The translations under genes were made by a program, and so were the position numbers. The notes under the pieces were generated by a model. The model did not search any database and was not told where the DNA came from. It saw only the letters and a list, made by a program, of their open reading frames with translations. A stretch of 6,943 nt of DNA from NCBI GenBank assembly GCA_947371865.1, contig CANBRH010000041.1, positions 1 to 6,943 of the forward strand. The letters run 5' to 3'. This document shows, piece after piece, positions 1 through 6,902 of the stretch (positions are counted from its first letter, which is position 1; every line of letters begins with the position of its first letter). Origin of the DNA: Actinomycetota bacterium. GTDB lineage: Bacteria > Actinomycetota > Actinomycetes > Nanopelagicales > Nanopelagicaceae.

Positions 1-1
1 A

Positions 2-310
2 GATGAAGTAACTTCTGATGGCAAAGTTTCGTTGGAACGCATCGAATGCAACGCGGCTTGCGATTATGCGCCAGTAGTAATGGTCAACTGGGAGTTCTAC
101 GACAACCAGACGCCACAAAGCGTTCGTGACCTCATTGATGGTGCCCGCATTGGCAACCCACCAGCCCCAACTCGTGGACCAAAATCTTTGCGCACCTGGA
201 AAGAAAATTCCGAAGTTTTGGCGGGCTTGTCCGATGGACTTGCTGGCGAAGGTGTCCAAGCCGGAGATCCTTCTCTTCTCGGTTTGAAAATTGCACGGGG
301 GAATTCATGA
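2..310 (+). CDS. nuoE: NADH-quinone oxidoreductase subunit E, 24 kDa 2Fe-2S subunit (5'-truncated)
   Basis: This is the C-terminal part of NuoE, the thioredoxin-fold subunit of complex I that sits beside NuoF and carries the 2Fe-2S cluster N1a. The reading frame is open from base 2 (DEVTSDGKVSLERIEC...), so the gene begins left of the window; the TTG at 32 is an internal leucine, not a start. The second half of the cluster motif is visible as CNAAC (cysteines encoded at 47-49 and 59-61), matching the family's C-x3-C pair. The first cysteine pair is outside the window. After the fold comes a roughly 50-residue tail (GPKSLRTWKENSEVLAG... LGLKIARGNS) that resembles actinobacterial NuoE C-termini and is absent from short NuoE forms. 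The stop TGA overlaps the nuoF start in ATGA at 307-310. Identity rests on the motif, the tail and the operon position. Confidence 0.95.
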   Translation, partial: DEVTSDGKVSLERIECNAACDYAPVVMVNWEFYDNQTPQSVRDLIDGARIGNPPAPTRGPKSLRTWKENSEVLAGLSDGLAGEGVQAGDPSLLGLKIARGNS

Positions 311-1611
311 CTCAGTTAACTCCAGTACTTTCTGCGCACTGGGATGAAAAAGATTCCTTCACTATCGAGGGTTACAAGCGCCATGGCGGCTATGACGCAG
401 TTGGTAAAGCACTCGAGATGGAACCCGATGCTGTAATTCAACTCATCAAAGATTCTGGACTTCGTGGTCGTGGCGGCGCCGGTTTTCCTACCGGCATGAA
501 GTGGGGATTTATTCCTCAAGGCGATAACAAAGAGCATTACCTCGTCGTTAATGCCGATGAATCCGAACCAGGTACGTGCAAAGACATGCCACTTTTGATG
601 GCTAACCCGCACGTGTTGGTTGAAGGAATCATTATTGCCTCCTACGCGATCCGCGCTAACTATGCTTTTATTTATATTCGTGGCGAAGTTGCCCACGTTG
701 TTCGCCGCTTACAACAAGCCATAGCCGAGGCATATGCGGCTGGTCATCTCGGCAAGAATATTCATGGCAAGGGTTTCGATCTCGAGCTCGTTCTCCACGT
801 TGGCGCTGGCGCCTATATCTGTGGCGAAGAAACTGCACTGCTAGATTCATTGGAAGGTTTCCGCGGCCAACCACGTTTACGCCCACCATTTCCTGCAATT
901 GCCGGTCTCTACGCCCGTCCCACCGTTGTTAACAACGTTGAATCCATCGCGAGCGTTCCTTCCATTATTAATAATGGCGCCGAATGGTTCTCAGGCATGG
1001 GTACAGAAAAGAGCAAGGGCTTTACGCTCTATTCGCTTTCGGGCCACGTGGCCAACCCAGGACAATTTGAAGCACCTCTTGGCATTACCTTGCGTGAGCT
1101 GCTCGATCTCGCTGGCGGAATTCGCCCAGGTCACCAATTGAAGTTCTGGACTCCAGGTGGTTCTTCGACCCCCATGTTTACTGCCGATCATCTCGATGTA
1201 GCTCTGGATTACGAAGGTGTCTCCGCCGCAGGTTCCATGCTCGGCACAAAGGCCTTACAGATCTTTGACGAGACTACGTGCGTGCTTCGCGCCGTTCTTC
1301 GCTGGACCGAGTTTTACAAGCACGAGTCCTGCGGAAAATGCACCCCATGCCGTGAAGGCACTTGGTGGTTAGTTCAGATTCTTCGCGATCTTGAGGCTGG
1401 CAAGGGAACCGAAGCCGACCTCGATAAATTGTTAGATGTTGTAGACAACATTGCCGGTCGCTCTTTCTGCGCCTTAGCTGATGGTGCGGCTAGCCCGATC
1501 ATCTCTTCACTCAAATATTTCCGCGAGGAATACATGCAACATCTCAACAATGGCGGTTGTCCTTTCGATCCAATCGCCTCGACCAAGTTTGAAGCGGCAG
1601 GTTCACGATGA
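307..1611 (+). CDS. nuoF: NADH-quinone oxidoreductase subunit F, NADH- and FMN-binding 51 kDa subunit
   Basis: NuoF oxidises NADH at the tip of the peripheral arm of complex I, passes a hydride to FMN, and feeds electrons into 4Fe-4S cluster N3. The protein has 434 residues, a normal full length. Visible motifs in order are the glycine-rich FMN/NADH segment GRGGAGFPTGMKW (residues 54-66), NADESEPGTCKD (82-93), the second nucleotide-binding segment GAGAYICGEETALLDSLEG (166-184), and the N3 ligands in SCGKCTPC (C342, C345, C348) plus C388 in RSFCALADGA. The region PRLRPPFPAIAGLY...PTVVNNVE is typical of the family, and the whole chain resembles actinobacterial NuoF closely. The start ATG at 307 overlaps the nuoE stop (ATGA); a G-run at 297-301 just upstream is a poor Shine-Dalgarno match, so coupled translation is likely. 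The stop overlaps nuoG in the same way. No key residue is missing. Confidence 0.98.
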   Translation: MTQLTPVLSAHWDEKDSFTIEGYKRHGGYDAVGKALEMEPDAVIQLIKDSGLRGRGGAGFPTGMKWGFIPQGDNKEHYLVVNADESEPGTCKDMPLLMANPHVLVEGIIIASYAIRANYAFIYIRGEVAHVVRRLQQAIAEAYAAGHLGKNIHGKGFDLELVLHVGAGAYICGEETALLDSLEGFRGQPRLRPPFPAIAGLYARPTVVNNVESIASVPSIINNGAEWFSGMGTEKSKGFTLYSLSGHVANPGQFEAPLGITLRELLDLAGGIRPGHQLKFWTPGGSSTPMFTADHLDVALDYEGVSAAGSMLGTKALQIFDETTCVLRAVLRWTEFYKHESCGKCTPCREGTWWLVQILRDLEAGKGTEADLDKLLDVVDNIAGRSFCALADGAASPIISSLKYFREEYMQHLNNGGCPFDPIASTKFEAAGSR

Positions 1612-3962
1612 CTCCAGAGGCCTTAACCGAAGTTGAGATGATCACGGTCGTCATCGACGGCTTTGAAGTCACAGTTCCAAAAGGCACGCTCGTCATTCGC
1701 GCTGCCGAAAAACTCGGAATTCAAATTCCTCGTTTCTGCGATCACCCATTGCTCGCTCCAGCCGGCGCTTGTCGCCAATGTTTGGTTGATATTGAAATCA
1801 ATGGACGCGCTTTTCCAAAACCTCAGGCTTCGTGCACCATTCCGGTTGAAAACGGAATGATTGTAAAAACTCAATTAACCTCACCAGTTGCTGAAAAGGC
1901 CCAAAAGGGCATTATGGAATTACTCCTTATAAATCACCCGCTTGATTGCCCAGTCTGCGACAAGGGTGGCGAATGTCCCCTTCAAAATCAGGCTATGAGC
2001 ACTGGCCGTAGCGAATCCCGTTACGAAGGTGTCAAGCGCACCTTTGATAAACCAGTCGCAATTTCATCGCAAGTACTTCTCGATCGCGAACGTTGCGTCC
2101 TATGTGCACGCTGCACTCGCTTCTCCGATCAAATTGCCGGCGATGCATTCATTACCTTGAACGAACGTGGTGCACTACAACAAGTTGGTATTTACGAGAA
2201 GGATCCATTCGAGTCCTACTTCTCGGGAAACACAGTGCAGATTTGCCCCGTCGGTGCACTCACCGGTGCTTCATACCGATTCCGCTCGCGTCCATTCGAT
2301 CTTGTCTCGGCTCCATCTGCTTGCGAGCATTGCGCTTCGGGTTGTTCGTTGCGCACTGATATTCGTCGCGGAAAGACCTTGCGCCGATTGGCAGGCGAAG
2401 ACGCTGCTGTTAACGAGGAATGGAACTGCGACAAGGGTCGTTGGGCATTCAAGTACATCTCCAGCAAAGAGCGCATCGCTACACCGCTCGTTCGAGGTGA
2501 AGATGGCGAACTTCACGACGCATCTTGGCCAGAGGCTCTTGCAGCCGCAGCCGCAGGACTTAAGGGCAAGCGTGCTGGCGTACTCGTTGGCGGACGAGCC
2601 ACGGTCGAAGACGCTTATGGTTACAGCAAATTTGCTCGAGTAGCCCTCAGAACCAATGACATTGATTTCCGTGCTCGTACCAACAGCGATGAAGAGCGCG
2701 ATTTCCTAGCCACGGTTGTCACTGGTCTCACCACCACCTACGCCGACATTGATAAGGCGGACCAAGTTGTTCTGCTCGGATTTGAACCTGAAGATGAATC
2801 ACCAATCGTTTTCTTGCGTCTGTTCAAGCAAGTTCGCAAACGCGGTTTACCCATCACCACGGTTGCAACTATTGCCAGCCGCGGCACCAAGAAATTGAAA
2901 GCCAAATTTATTCCTGTTGTTCTTGGCGGAGAGTCTGCAGCTATTGCTGCAATTTCTGATCTCACCGAAAAGAGCGTCATTCTGGTGGGCGAGCGGTTGG
3001 GTGAATCCCACGGTGCTCTCTCCGCTGCGCTCGCGCTTTCACATAAATTCAACGCAAAGTTGGCATGGATTCCTCGTCGCTCTGGCGAGCGCGGATCCCT
3101 CGAAGCCGGTGCTATCGGCAATTTGCTGCCAGGCGGTCGTCCTGTCACAGATGCCGCAGCTCGAGTAGATGTTGCCGCCGCTTGGGGAGTAAGTGCGCTT
3201 CCTGCTGAAATCGGCCGATCCACTTCTGAAATTCTCTCCGCAGCCAATCGCGGCGAACTCGATGCTCTCGTCATTGCTGGCGTCGATCCATTAGATATTT
3301 CGGCAACAGCTCTTACTGACCTTCTCAATACCTTTGTGGTTTCCCTGGAAATTGCTCATAGCGCAGTCACCGCAGTTGCCGATGTTGTTCTTCCGGTTGC
3401 CGCAGTCACCGAGAAGAGCGGAACTTTCTTTGATTGGGAAGGCCGCCCTCGTTCCTTCGACAAAGCGATTGAAGAAGCCCAATCGCGTAGCGATGTTCGC
3501 ATTCTTTCTATGCTAGCCGACGAACTTGGCGCGCCCATTAATCTTCCATCAGTAGCAGCAACCGCCCGTGAAATCAGCGCCCTTGGTAAGTGGGATGGAG
3601 CAAAGCTTTCCTTCACTTCAGTTTCTGGTGCAACTTCACCAGCAGTTAGCGGAGATCAAGCAGTCTTGGCATCCTGGCGCCTTTTGTTAGACCTAGGTAC
3701 TTTGCAGTCCAACGAGCCAAACCTAGCCGGCACCGCCAGATCAGCCGCGGCGCACATTTCTGCTGGCAGAGCGGCCGCGCTCTCTGTAAGTGATGGCGAC
3801 TTGGTAAAGATTTCTACCGAACGTGGCTCAACAGTGCTGCCAGTCGTCGTGGATGAGATGGCAGATGCTGCAGTTTGGATCCCTCGAAATTCGGAAGGTT
3901 CACAAGCCATTGCCACTCTCGGCAATGTCGGTGGCGTAGTTGTATCGGTGGTGAAGGCATGA
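1608..3962 (+). CDS. nuoG: NADH-quinone oxidoreductase subunit G, 75 kDa iron-sulfur subunit
   Basis: NuoG is the large iron-sulfur subunit that carries electrons from NuoF toward NuoI. It has 784 residues. An N-terminal 2Fe-2S ferredoxin domain (about 11-90) holds N1b through C44, C55, C58 and C76. The His-Cys3 cluster N5 is H110, C114, C117 and C123. The 4Fe-4S cluster N4 is C163, C166, C169 and C213. A further set, C239-x2-C242-x3-C246-x27-C274, matches the spacing of the off-pathway cluster N7 found in some bacterial NuoG. The rest is a molybdopterin-oxidoreductase-like body without cysteine and a C-terminal domain (about 700-784) resembling the dinucleotide-binding domain of that superfamily; no cofactor is expected there. 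ATG 1608 overlaps the nuoF stop (ATGA). A second in-frame ATG at 1638 (M11) lies just before the ferredoxin fold and is a possible alternative start. A formate dehydrogenase is excluded by the ferredoxin/N5 architecture and the context. Confidence 0.97.
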   Translation: MTPEALTEVEMITVVIDGFEVTVPKGTLVIRAAEKLGIQIPRFCDHPLLAPAGACRQCLVDIEINGRAFPKPQASCTIPVENGMIVKTQLTSPVAEKAQKGIMELLLINHPLDCPVCDKGGECPLQNQAMSTGRSESRYEGVKRTFDKPVAISSQVLLDRERCVLCARCTRFSDQIAGDAFITLNERGALQQVGIYEKDPFESYFSGNTVQICPVGALTGASYRFRSRPFDLVSAPSACEHCASGCSLRTDIRRGKTLRRLAGEDAAVNEEWNCDKGRWAFKYISSKERIATPLVRGEDGELHDASWPEALAAAAAGLKGKRAGVLVGGRATVEDAYGYSKFARVALRTNDIDFRARTNSDEERDFLATVVTGLTTTYADIDKADQVVLLGFEPEDESPIVFLRLFKQVRKRGLPITTVATIASRGTKKLKAKFIPVVLGGESAAIAAISDLTEKSVILVGERLGESHGALSAALALSHKFNAKLAWIPRRSGERGSLEAGAIGNLLPGGRPVTDAAARVDVAAAWGVSALPAEIGRSTSEILSAANRGELDALVIAGVDPLDISATALTDLLNTFVVSLEIAHSAVTAVADVVLPVAAVTEKSGTFFDWEGRPRSFDKAIEEAQSRSDVRILSMLADELGAPINLPSVAATAREISALGKWDGAKLSFTSVSGATSPAVSGDQAVLASWRLLLDLGTLQSNEPNLAGTARSAAAHISAGRAAALSVSDGDLVKISTERGSTVLPVVVDEMADAAVWIPRNSEGSQAIATLGNVGGVVVSVVKA

Positions 3963-5212
3963 ACGCTTCAGATCTCTTAGGCACTGACCCAGGTTGGATC
4001 ATTCTGGTCAAAGGGCTGTTGATCTTTGTTTTCTGCGTCGTATGCACTCTGCTGGCAATTTGGGCGGAACGACGTTGGGTCTCTTTCATGCAGCAACGCG
4101 TTGGACCAAACCGCACCGGAAAATTTGGCCTGTTGCAGTCTCTTGCCGATGGAGTGAAATTGGCGCTAAAGGAAGATCTCATTCCTAAAGCCGCTGACCG
4201 CATCGTTTTCATCATCGCGCCTATCATCAGCGCGACCACATGCTTCATGTCTTTTGCAGTTATTCCTTTTACCGGAAATGTAAATCTCTTTGGACATAAG
4301 ACCTTAATGCAACTTACTGATATCCCAGTTGGCGTTCTCTATGTCCTGGCTATTGCCTCGGTTGGCGTCTACGGAATTGTTTTGGCCGGATGGTCATCTG
4401 GATCGACCTATCCACTTCTCGGTGGATTGCGCTCCAGCGCTCAGGTTATTTCTTACGAAGTTGCCATGGGCCTTTCCCTCGTTGCGGTCTTTATCTATTC
4501 CGGCTCGATGTCCACTTCCGACATCGTTGCCGCTCAGCATCATTGGTGGTTTTCGGTAGTTCTCTTCCCATCATTTGTTATTTACGCGATCTCGATGGTT
4601 GGCGAAACCAACCGTGCACCGTTTGACCTTGCCGAAGCCGAAGGTGAGCTCGTGGGTGGATTCCACACCGAGTACTCATCTCTCAAATTCGCTCTCTTCT
4701 TCTTGGCTGAATACGTCAACATTGTCGGCGTATCCGCATTAGCAACCACACTCTTTATGGGTGGCTACCACGCAATTCCTGGACTTACCTTTACCGAAAG
4801 CTGGCTTGGTGGTTGGTTCACGATGGTTTGGTTCGTTATCAAACTAATCGGTTTCTTCTTCTTCTTTGTTTGGTTGCGCGGAACACTGCCCCGCATGCGT
4901 TACGACCAATTTATGAAGTTTGGTTGGAAAGTATTGATTCCTTCTAGCCTCTTCTGGATTTTGGTCGTCTCAACATTGCGCGTTATGTCGCAACGAAATG
5001 AAAACCGTATGGTGATCGCCGGATTTACCGTCGGAATTGTTCTCATCATCGTGGCCATCACTTCTTTCTACGAGTCTGCCAAGCGCAAGCAAGCCATTCT
5101 CGATGAGGTTGGCGAATTCCCTGAGCCTTCTTTCCCCGTACCTGCTATTCCGAATATCGCTATTTCACAAAGCGCTATTTCGCAAAACGCTAAGGAGCAA
5201 ATACATGACTGA
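3959..5212 (+). CDS. nuoH: NADH-quinone oxidoreductase subunit H, quinone-chamber membrane subunit
   Basis: NuoH anchors the peripheral arm in the membrane and forms much of the quinone-binding cavity. It has 417 residues with about nine hydrophobic segments, starting with GWIILVKGLLIFVFCVV (12-28). Family signatures are ERRWVSFMQQRVGPNRTGKF (37-56), GLRSSAQVISYE (156-167, E167 aligning with a conserved membrane glutamate) and the acidic loop GETNRAPFDLAEAEGELVGG (215-234). A run of five phenylalanines (299-303) lies in a late helix. Compared with the roughly 325-residue E. coli protein there is an added C-terminal hydrophobic segment (about 351-370) and a soluble tail of about 45 residues. 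Actinobacterial NuoH proteins are also long (about 410 in Mycobacterium, from memory). The ATG at 3959 forms ATGA with the nuoG stop. Upstream in-frame starts such as 3875 would add residues without NuoH character and deepen the overlap. GTGAAGG at 3951-3957 is too close to be a good Shine-Dalgarno, so coupling to nuoG is likely. Confidence 0.97.
   Translation: MNASDLLGTDPGWIILVKGLLIFVFCVVCTLLAIWAERRWVSFMQQRVGPNRTGKFGLLQSLADGVKLALKEDLIPKAADRIVFIIAPIISATTCFMSFAVIPFTGNVNLFGHKTLMQLTDIPVGVLYVLAIASVGVYGIVLAGWSSGSTYPLLGGLRSSAQVISYEVAMGLSLVAVFIYSGSMSTSDIVAAQHHWWFSVVLFPSFVIYAISMVGETNRAPFDLAEAEGELVGGFHTEYSSLKFALFFLAEYVNIVGVSALATTLFMGGYHAIPGLTFTESWLGGWFTMVWFVIKLIGFFFFFVWLRGTLPRMRYDQFMKFGWKVLIPSSLFWILVVSTLRVMSQRNENRMVIAGFTVGIVLIIVAITSFYESAKRKQAILDEVGEFPEPSFPVPAIPNIAISQSAISQNAKEQIHD
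5144..5188 (+). repeat. Short in-frame 15-bp tandem repeat at the 3' end of nuoH
   Basis: Two adjacent 15-base units, 5159-5173 and 5174-5188, agree at 13 of 15 positions and encode AISQS and AISQN. A more diverged preceding unit (5144-5158, AIPNI) agrees with the first at about 10 of 15. The repeat keeps the frame and lies in the soluble C-terminal tail of NuoH, just before the nuoI Shine-Dalgarno. It was counted by eye; it is most likely a local duplication with no assigned function. Confidence 0.6.
5192..5197 (+). promoter_or_regulatory. Shine-Dalgarno for nuoI
   Basis: AAGGAG lies within the last codons of nuoH, with 7 bases to the ATG at 5205. It decides the nuoI start over longer in-frame options and gives nuoI its own initiation signal despite the 8-base overlap with nuoH. 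Confidence 0.85.
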
Positions 5213-5825
5213 TATAACTCCTCGCGGCGATGAATTCGGATTGGCGAAAGCCTCTGCCGATTCCACTCCAATTCCAGATCAAGAGCCCAGTGGTTTCTTC
5301 AAGCAACTCTTAGGTTTTTGGGTCACTTTTGTCACCATGTTTAAGAAGCCCAACACCGTTCAATATCCAGAGGTAAAAGAGCCCACTGCTCCACGCTTTC
5401 ATGGTCGCCATCAACTTAATCGCCACCCAGATGGGCTAGAGAAGTGCATCGGTTGCGAACTGTGCGCCTGGGCGTGTCCGGCAGATGCCATCTTGGTCGA
5501 GGGCGCCAACAACACCGCCGATGAGCAATTCTCCCCAGGCGAACGATATGGCCGCGTGTATCAGATCAATTATGCGCGCTGCATTTTCTGCGGCCTCTGC
5601 ATCGAAGCTTGTCCTACTCGAGCGCTCACCATGACAAACGAATATGAACTTGCTGACGATGAGCGTTCAAAGTTGATTTTCGAAAAAGAAGATCTGTTGG
5701 CACCGCTTCGTCAAGGAATGTTGATGCCACCGCACCCTATGTACCCAGATAGCACTGACACCACTTATTACCGTGGTGAAGTCCCTGGCTCCCATCCATC
5801 ACAGGAGACGACCAGCCATGCTTAA
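5205..5825 (+). CDS. nuoI: NADH-quinone oxidoreductase subunit I, 2x[4Fe-4S] ferredoxin-type subunit
   Basis: NuoI carries clusters N6a and N6b and passes electrons from NuoG toward N2 on NuoB, next to the quinone site. It has 206 residues. Two ferredoxin motifs are clear: C81-x2-C84-x2-C87-x3-C91P and C126-x2-C129-x2-C132-x3-C136P. In this fold the fourth cysteine of each motif ligates the other cluster. An amphipathic segment (about 30-47, FFKQLLGFWVTFVTMFKK), known in the family to lie along the membrane, precedes the core, and RFHGRHQLNRHPDGLEKC is typical of the family. The first roughly 28 residues are a polar N-terminal extension and the last roughly 30 a polar tail. The start at 5205 is chosen because AAGGAG sits 7 bases upstream and the protein begins with an ordinary leader; the frame is open further upstream (ATG 5037), but that part is only the nuoH antiframe. 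The gene overlaps nuoH by 8 bases and nuoJ by 8 bases. Confidence 0.97.
   Translation: MTDITPRGDEFGLAKASADSTPIPDQEPSGFFKQLLGFWVTFVTMFKKPNTVQYPEVKEPTAPRFHGRHQLNRHPDGLEKCIGCELCAWACPADAILVEGANNTADEQFSPGERYGRVYQINYARCIFCGLCIEACPTRALTMTNEYELADDERSKLIFEKEDLLAPLRQGMLMPPHPMYPDSTDTTYYRGEVPGSHPSQETTSHA
5803..5807 (+). promoter_or_regulatory. Shine-Dalgarno for nuoJ
   Basis: AGGAG lies in the end of nuoI, 10 bases before the ATG at 5818. The spacing is slightly long but usable. It supports the ATG at 5818 rather than the in-frame ATG at 5773, which has no such site within the nuoI core. Confidence 0.75.
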
Positions 5826-6600
5826 TCTCGCCGTTCAACTTGGAAGTACCAAGACCCCAGAGGCTGTGCTTTTCTGGATGCTTGCCCCGCTCGCCGTCCT
5901 TGCTGCACTCGGAATCTTGATGGCGAAAAAGGCAGTTCACTCTGCTCTGCTTCTTGCTTGGATCATGATTACGCTCGCGATTTTTTATATCGCCGAAGAT
6001 GCACTGTTCCTTGGCATCGTCCAGGTAGTTGTTTACACAGGCGCGGTCATGATGCTCTTCCTCTTTATTTTGATGTTAGTTGGCGTCGATAGCTCTGATT
6101 CGCTCGTCGAGAACATTAAGGGCCAACGTGCCTCCGCCATCGTTGCTGCAGTGGGCTTGGGTGGGCTTTTGGTTTCCCTCGTCGGCCGGGCAACTCTTGG
6201 GCGTTCCGCGGTCGGACTGGCATCGGCTAATCAAGGTGGCAATGTTCAAGGTCTAGCTGAACAACTCTTCACGAAATATGTCTGGGCATTTGAAGTTGTC
6301 TCGGCGCTGCTGATTACGGCTGCACTTGGTGCAATGGTCTTAGCCCATAGCCAAAAAGTTCATTCTCGCAATAACCAACGCGATCTTTCCATCGCCCGTT
6401 TCCGCGGCGCCTCACTTGCCGCTGCCGCTGGTCTTCCAGGTTCTGGAGTCTTCGCCCGTCACAATGCTGTTGATGTTCCAGCGCTCCTTCCTGATGGCTC
6501 GCCTGCGCCGACTTCAATTTCAAGTGTCCTTGAAGCTCGTGGAGACATGATCACCAGCAAAATCTTTGAACTACAACAGAAGGAAGAGGAGGAGAACTAA
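5818..6600 (+). CDS. nuoJ: NADH-quinone oxidoreductase subunit J, membrane subunit
   Basis: NuoJ is a small membrane subunit next to NuoK and NuoA at the junction between the quinone module and the antiporter-like subunits. Its third helix undergoes the pi-bulge change linked to coupling. It has 260 residues with five predicted membrane segments at about 18-36, 40-59, 63-89, 104-124 and 156-176. The hallmark third helix is visible as GIVQVVVYTGAVMMLFLF (66-83), with Y73 and G75. After the last helix there is a long soluble tail of about 80 residues (HSQKVHSRNN... ending KEEEEN). E. coli NuoJ (about 184 residues) lacks most of it, whereas actinobacterial NuoJ is about this long. The start ATG at 5818 has AGGAG at 5803-5807 (10-base spacing); the in-frame ATG at 5773 would add non-family residues inside nuoI. 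Its stop TAA directly abuts the nuoK ATG. Confidence 0.96.
   Translation: MLNLAVQLGSTKTPEAVLFWMLAPLAVLAALGILMAKKAVHSALLLAWIMITLAIFYIAEDALFLGIVQVVVYTGAVMMLFLFILMLVGVDSSDSLVENIKGQRASAIVAAVGLGGLLVSLVGRATLGRSAVGLASANQGGNVQGLAEQLFTKYVWAFEVVSALLITAALGAMVLAHSQKVHSRNNQRDLSIARFRGASLAAAAGLPGSGVFARHNAVDVPALLPDGSPAPTSISSVLEARGDMITSKIFELQQKEEEEN
6587..6592 (+). promoter_or_regulatory. Shine-Dalgarno for nuoK, inside the nuoJ tail
   Basis: AGGAGG is a full match to the anti-Shine-Dalgarno, 8 bases before the nuoK ATG at 6601. It sits in a purine run (about 6579-6596) that also encodes the acidic end of NuoJ (KEEEEN), so one stretch serves both roles. Confidence 0.85.
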
Positions 6601-6900
6601 ATGGATCTTTCCAATTACATCTATCTCTCTGTCATTCTCTTCACCATCGGCGCTATTGGCGTCGTCGTTCGTCGCAACGCAATTGTTGTCTTCATGTGCA
6701 TCGAATTGATGCTCAACGCAGCAAACCTCGCTTTTGTTACCTTCGCTCGAATTAATGGCAACCTCGATGGCCAAGTCGCTTCCTTCTTTACGATGGTTGT
6801 GGCTGCCTGCGAAGTTGTAGTTGGACTCGCGATTATCGTCACGATTTATCGCTCCCGTCGATCGGCATCAGTTGACGATGCCAGTTTGTTGAAACGGTAA
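6601..6900 (+). CDS. nuoK: NADH-quinone oxidoreductase subunit K, membrane subunit
   Basis: NuoK is the MrpC-like three-helix subunit of the complex I membrane arm and contributes conserved buried glutamates to the proton pathway. At 99 residues it has the family's usual length (about 100). Helices run at about 5-24, 28-48 and 60-82. The conserved glutamates are present as E35 in FMCIELMLNAANLAF and E71 in VVAACEVVVGLAI, corresponding to E. coli Glu36 and Glu72. The tail (RSRRSASVDDASLLKR) is polar. The ATG follows the nuoJ TAA with no gap, and a full AGGAGG 8 bases upstream lies inside nuoJ codons. The stop TAA at 6898-6900 is 2 bases before the nuoL start. Confidence 0.97.
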   Translation: MDLSNYIYLSVILFTIGAIGVVVRRNAIVVFMCIELMLNAANLAFVTFARINGNLDGQVASFFTMVVAACEVVVGLAIIVTIYRSRRSASVDDASLLKR

Positions 6901-6902
6901 TC

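Noticed and set aside
32..34. TTG at 32 as the start of a short gene
   Set aside because: The same frame is open to the left edge and reads as NuoE sequence upstream of TTG, so this is an internal leucine codon.
2167..2643. Plus-strand open frame of 158 codons inside nuoG in another frame
   Set aside because: It overlaps the N7-binding part of nuoG, and its translation (Arg/Ser/Leu-rich) shows no motif.
2738..3328. Long open frame on the minus strand (196 codons) opposite nuoG
   Set aside because: It lies wholly inside the well-supported nuoG frame. Its translation is Ser/Arg/Ala-rich with no recognisable fold or ribosome binding site, as expected for the shadow of an Ala/Gly/Asp-rich gene.
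3875..3958. Longer nuoH beginning at the in-frame ATG 3875
   Set aside because: The extra 28 residues are Arg/Cys/Ser-rich, unlike a NuoH N-terminus, and would deepen the overlap with nuoG. The ATGA at 3959 matches the preceding two junctions.
3814..4248. Minus-strand open frame spanning the nuoG/nuoH junction (144 codons)
   Set aside because: Its translation is low in recognisable structure and lies opposite two conserved genes whose coupled ATGA junction explains the sequence. No promoter or Shine-Dalgarno is evident.
4853..4867. TTC/TTT run (five phenylalanine codons) in nuoH as a slippage-prone or regulatory tract
   Set aside because: It lies in a hydrophobic helix where Phe runs are common, is only five codons long, and the frame continues normally on both sides.
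5037..5204. Longer nuoI beginning at the in-frame ATG 5037
   Set aside because: The added stretch is the alternate frame of the nuoH C-terminal helix and tail. The ATG at 5205 has a well-placed AAGGAG.
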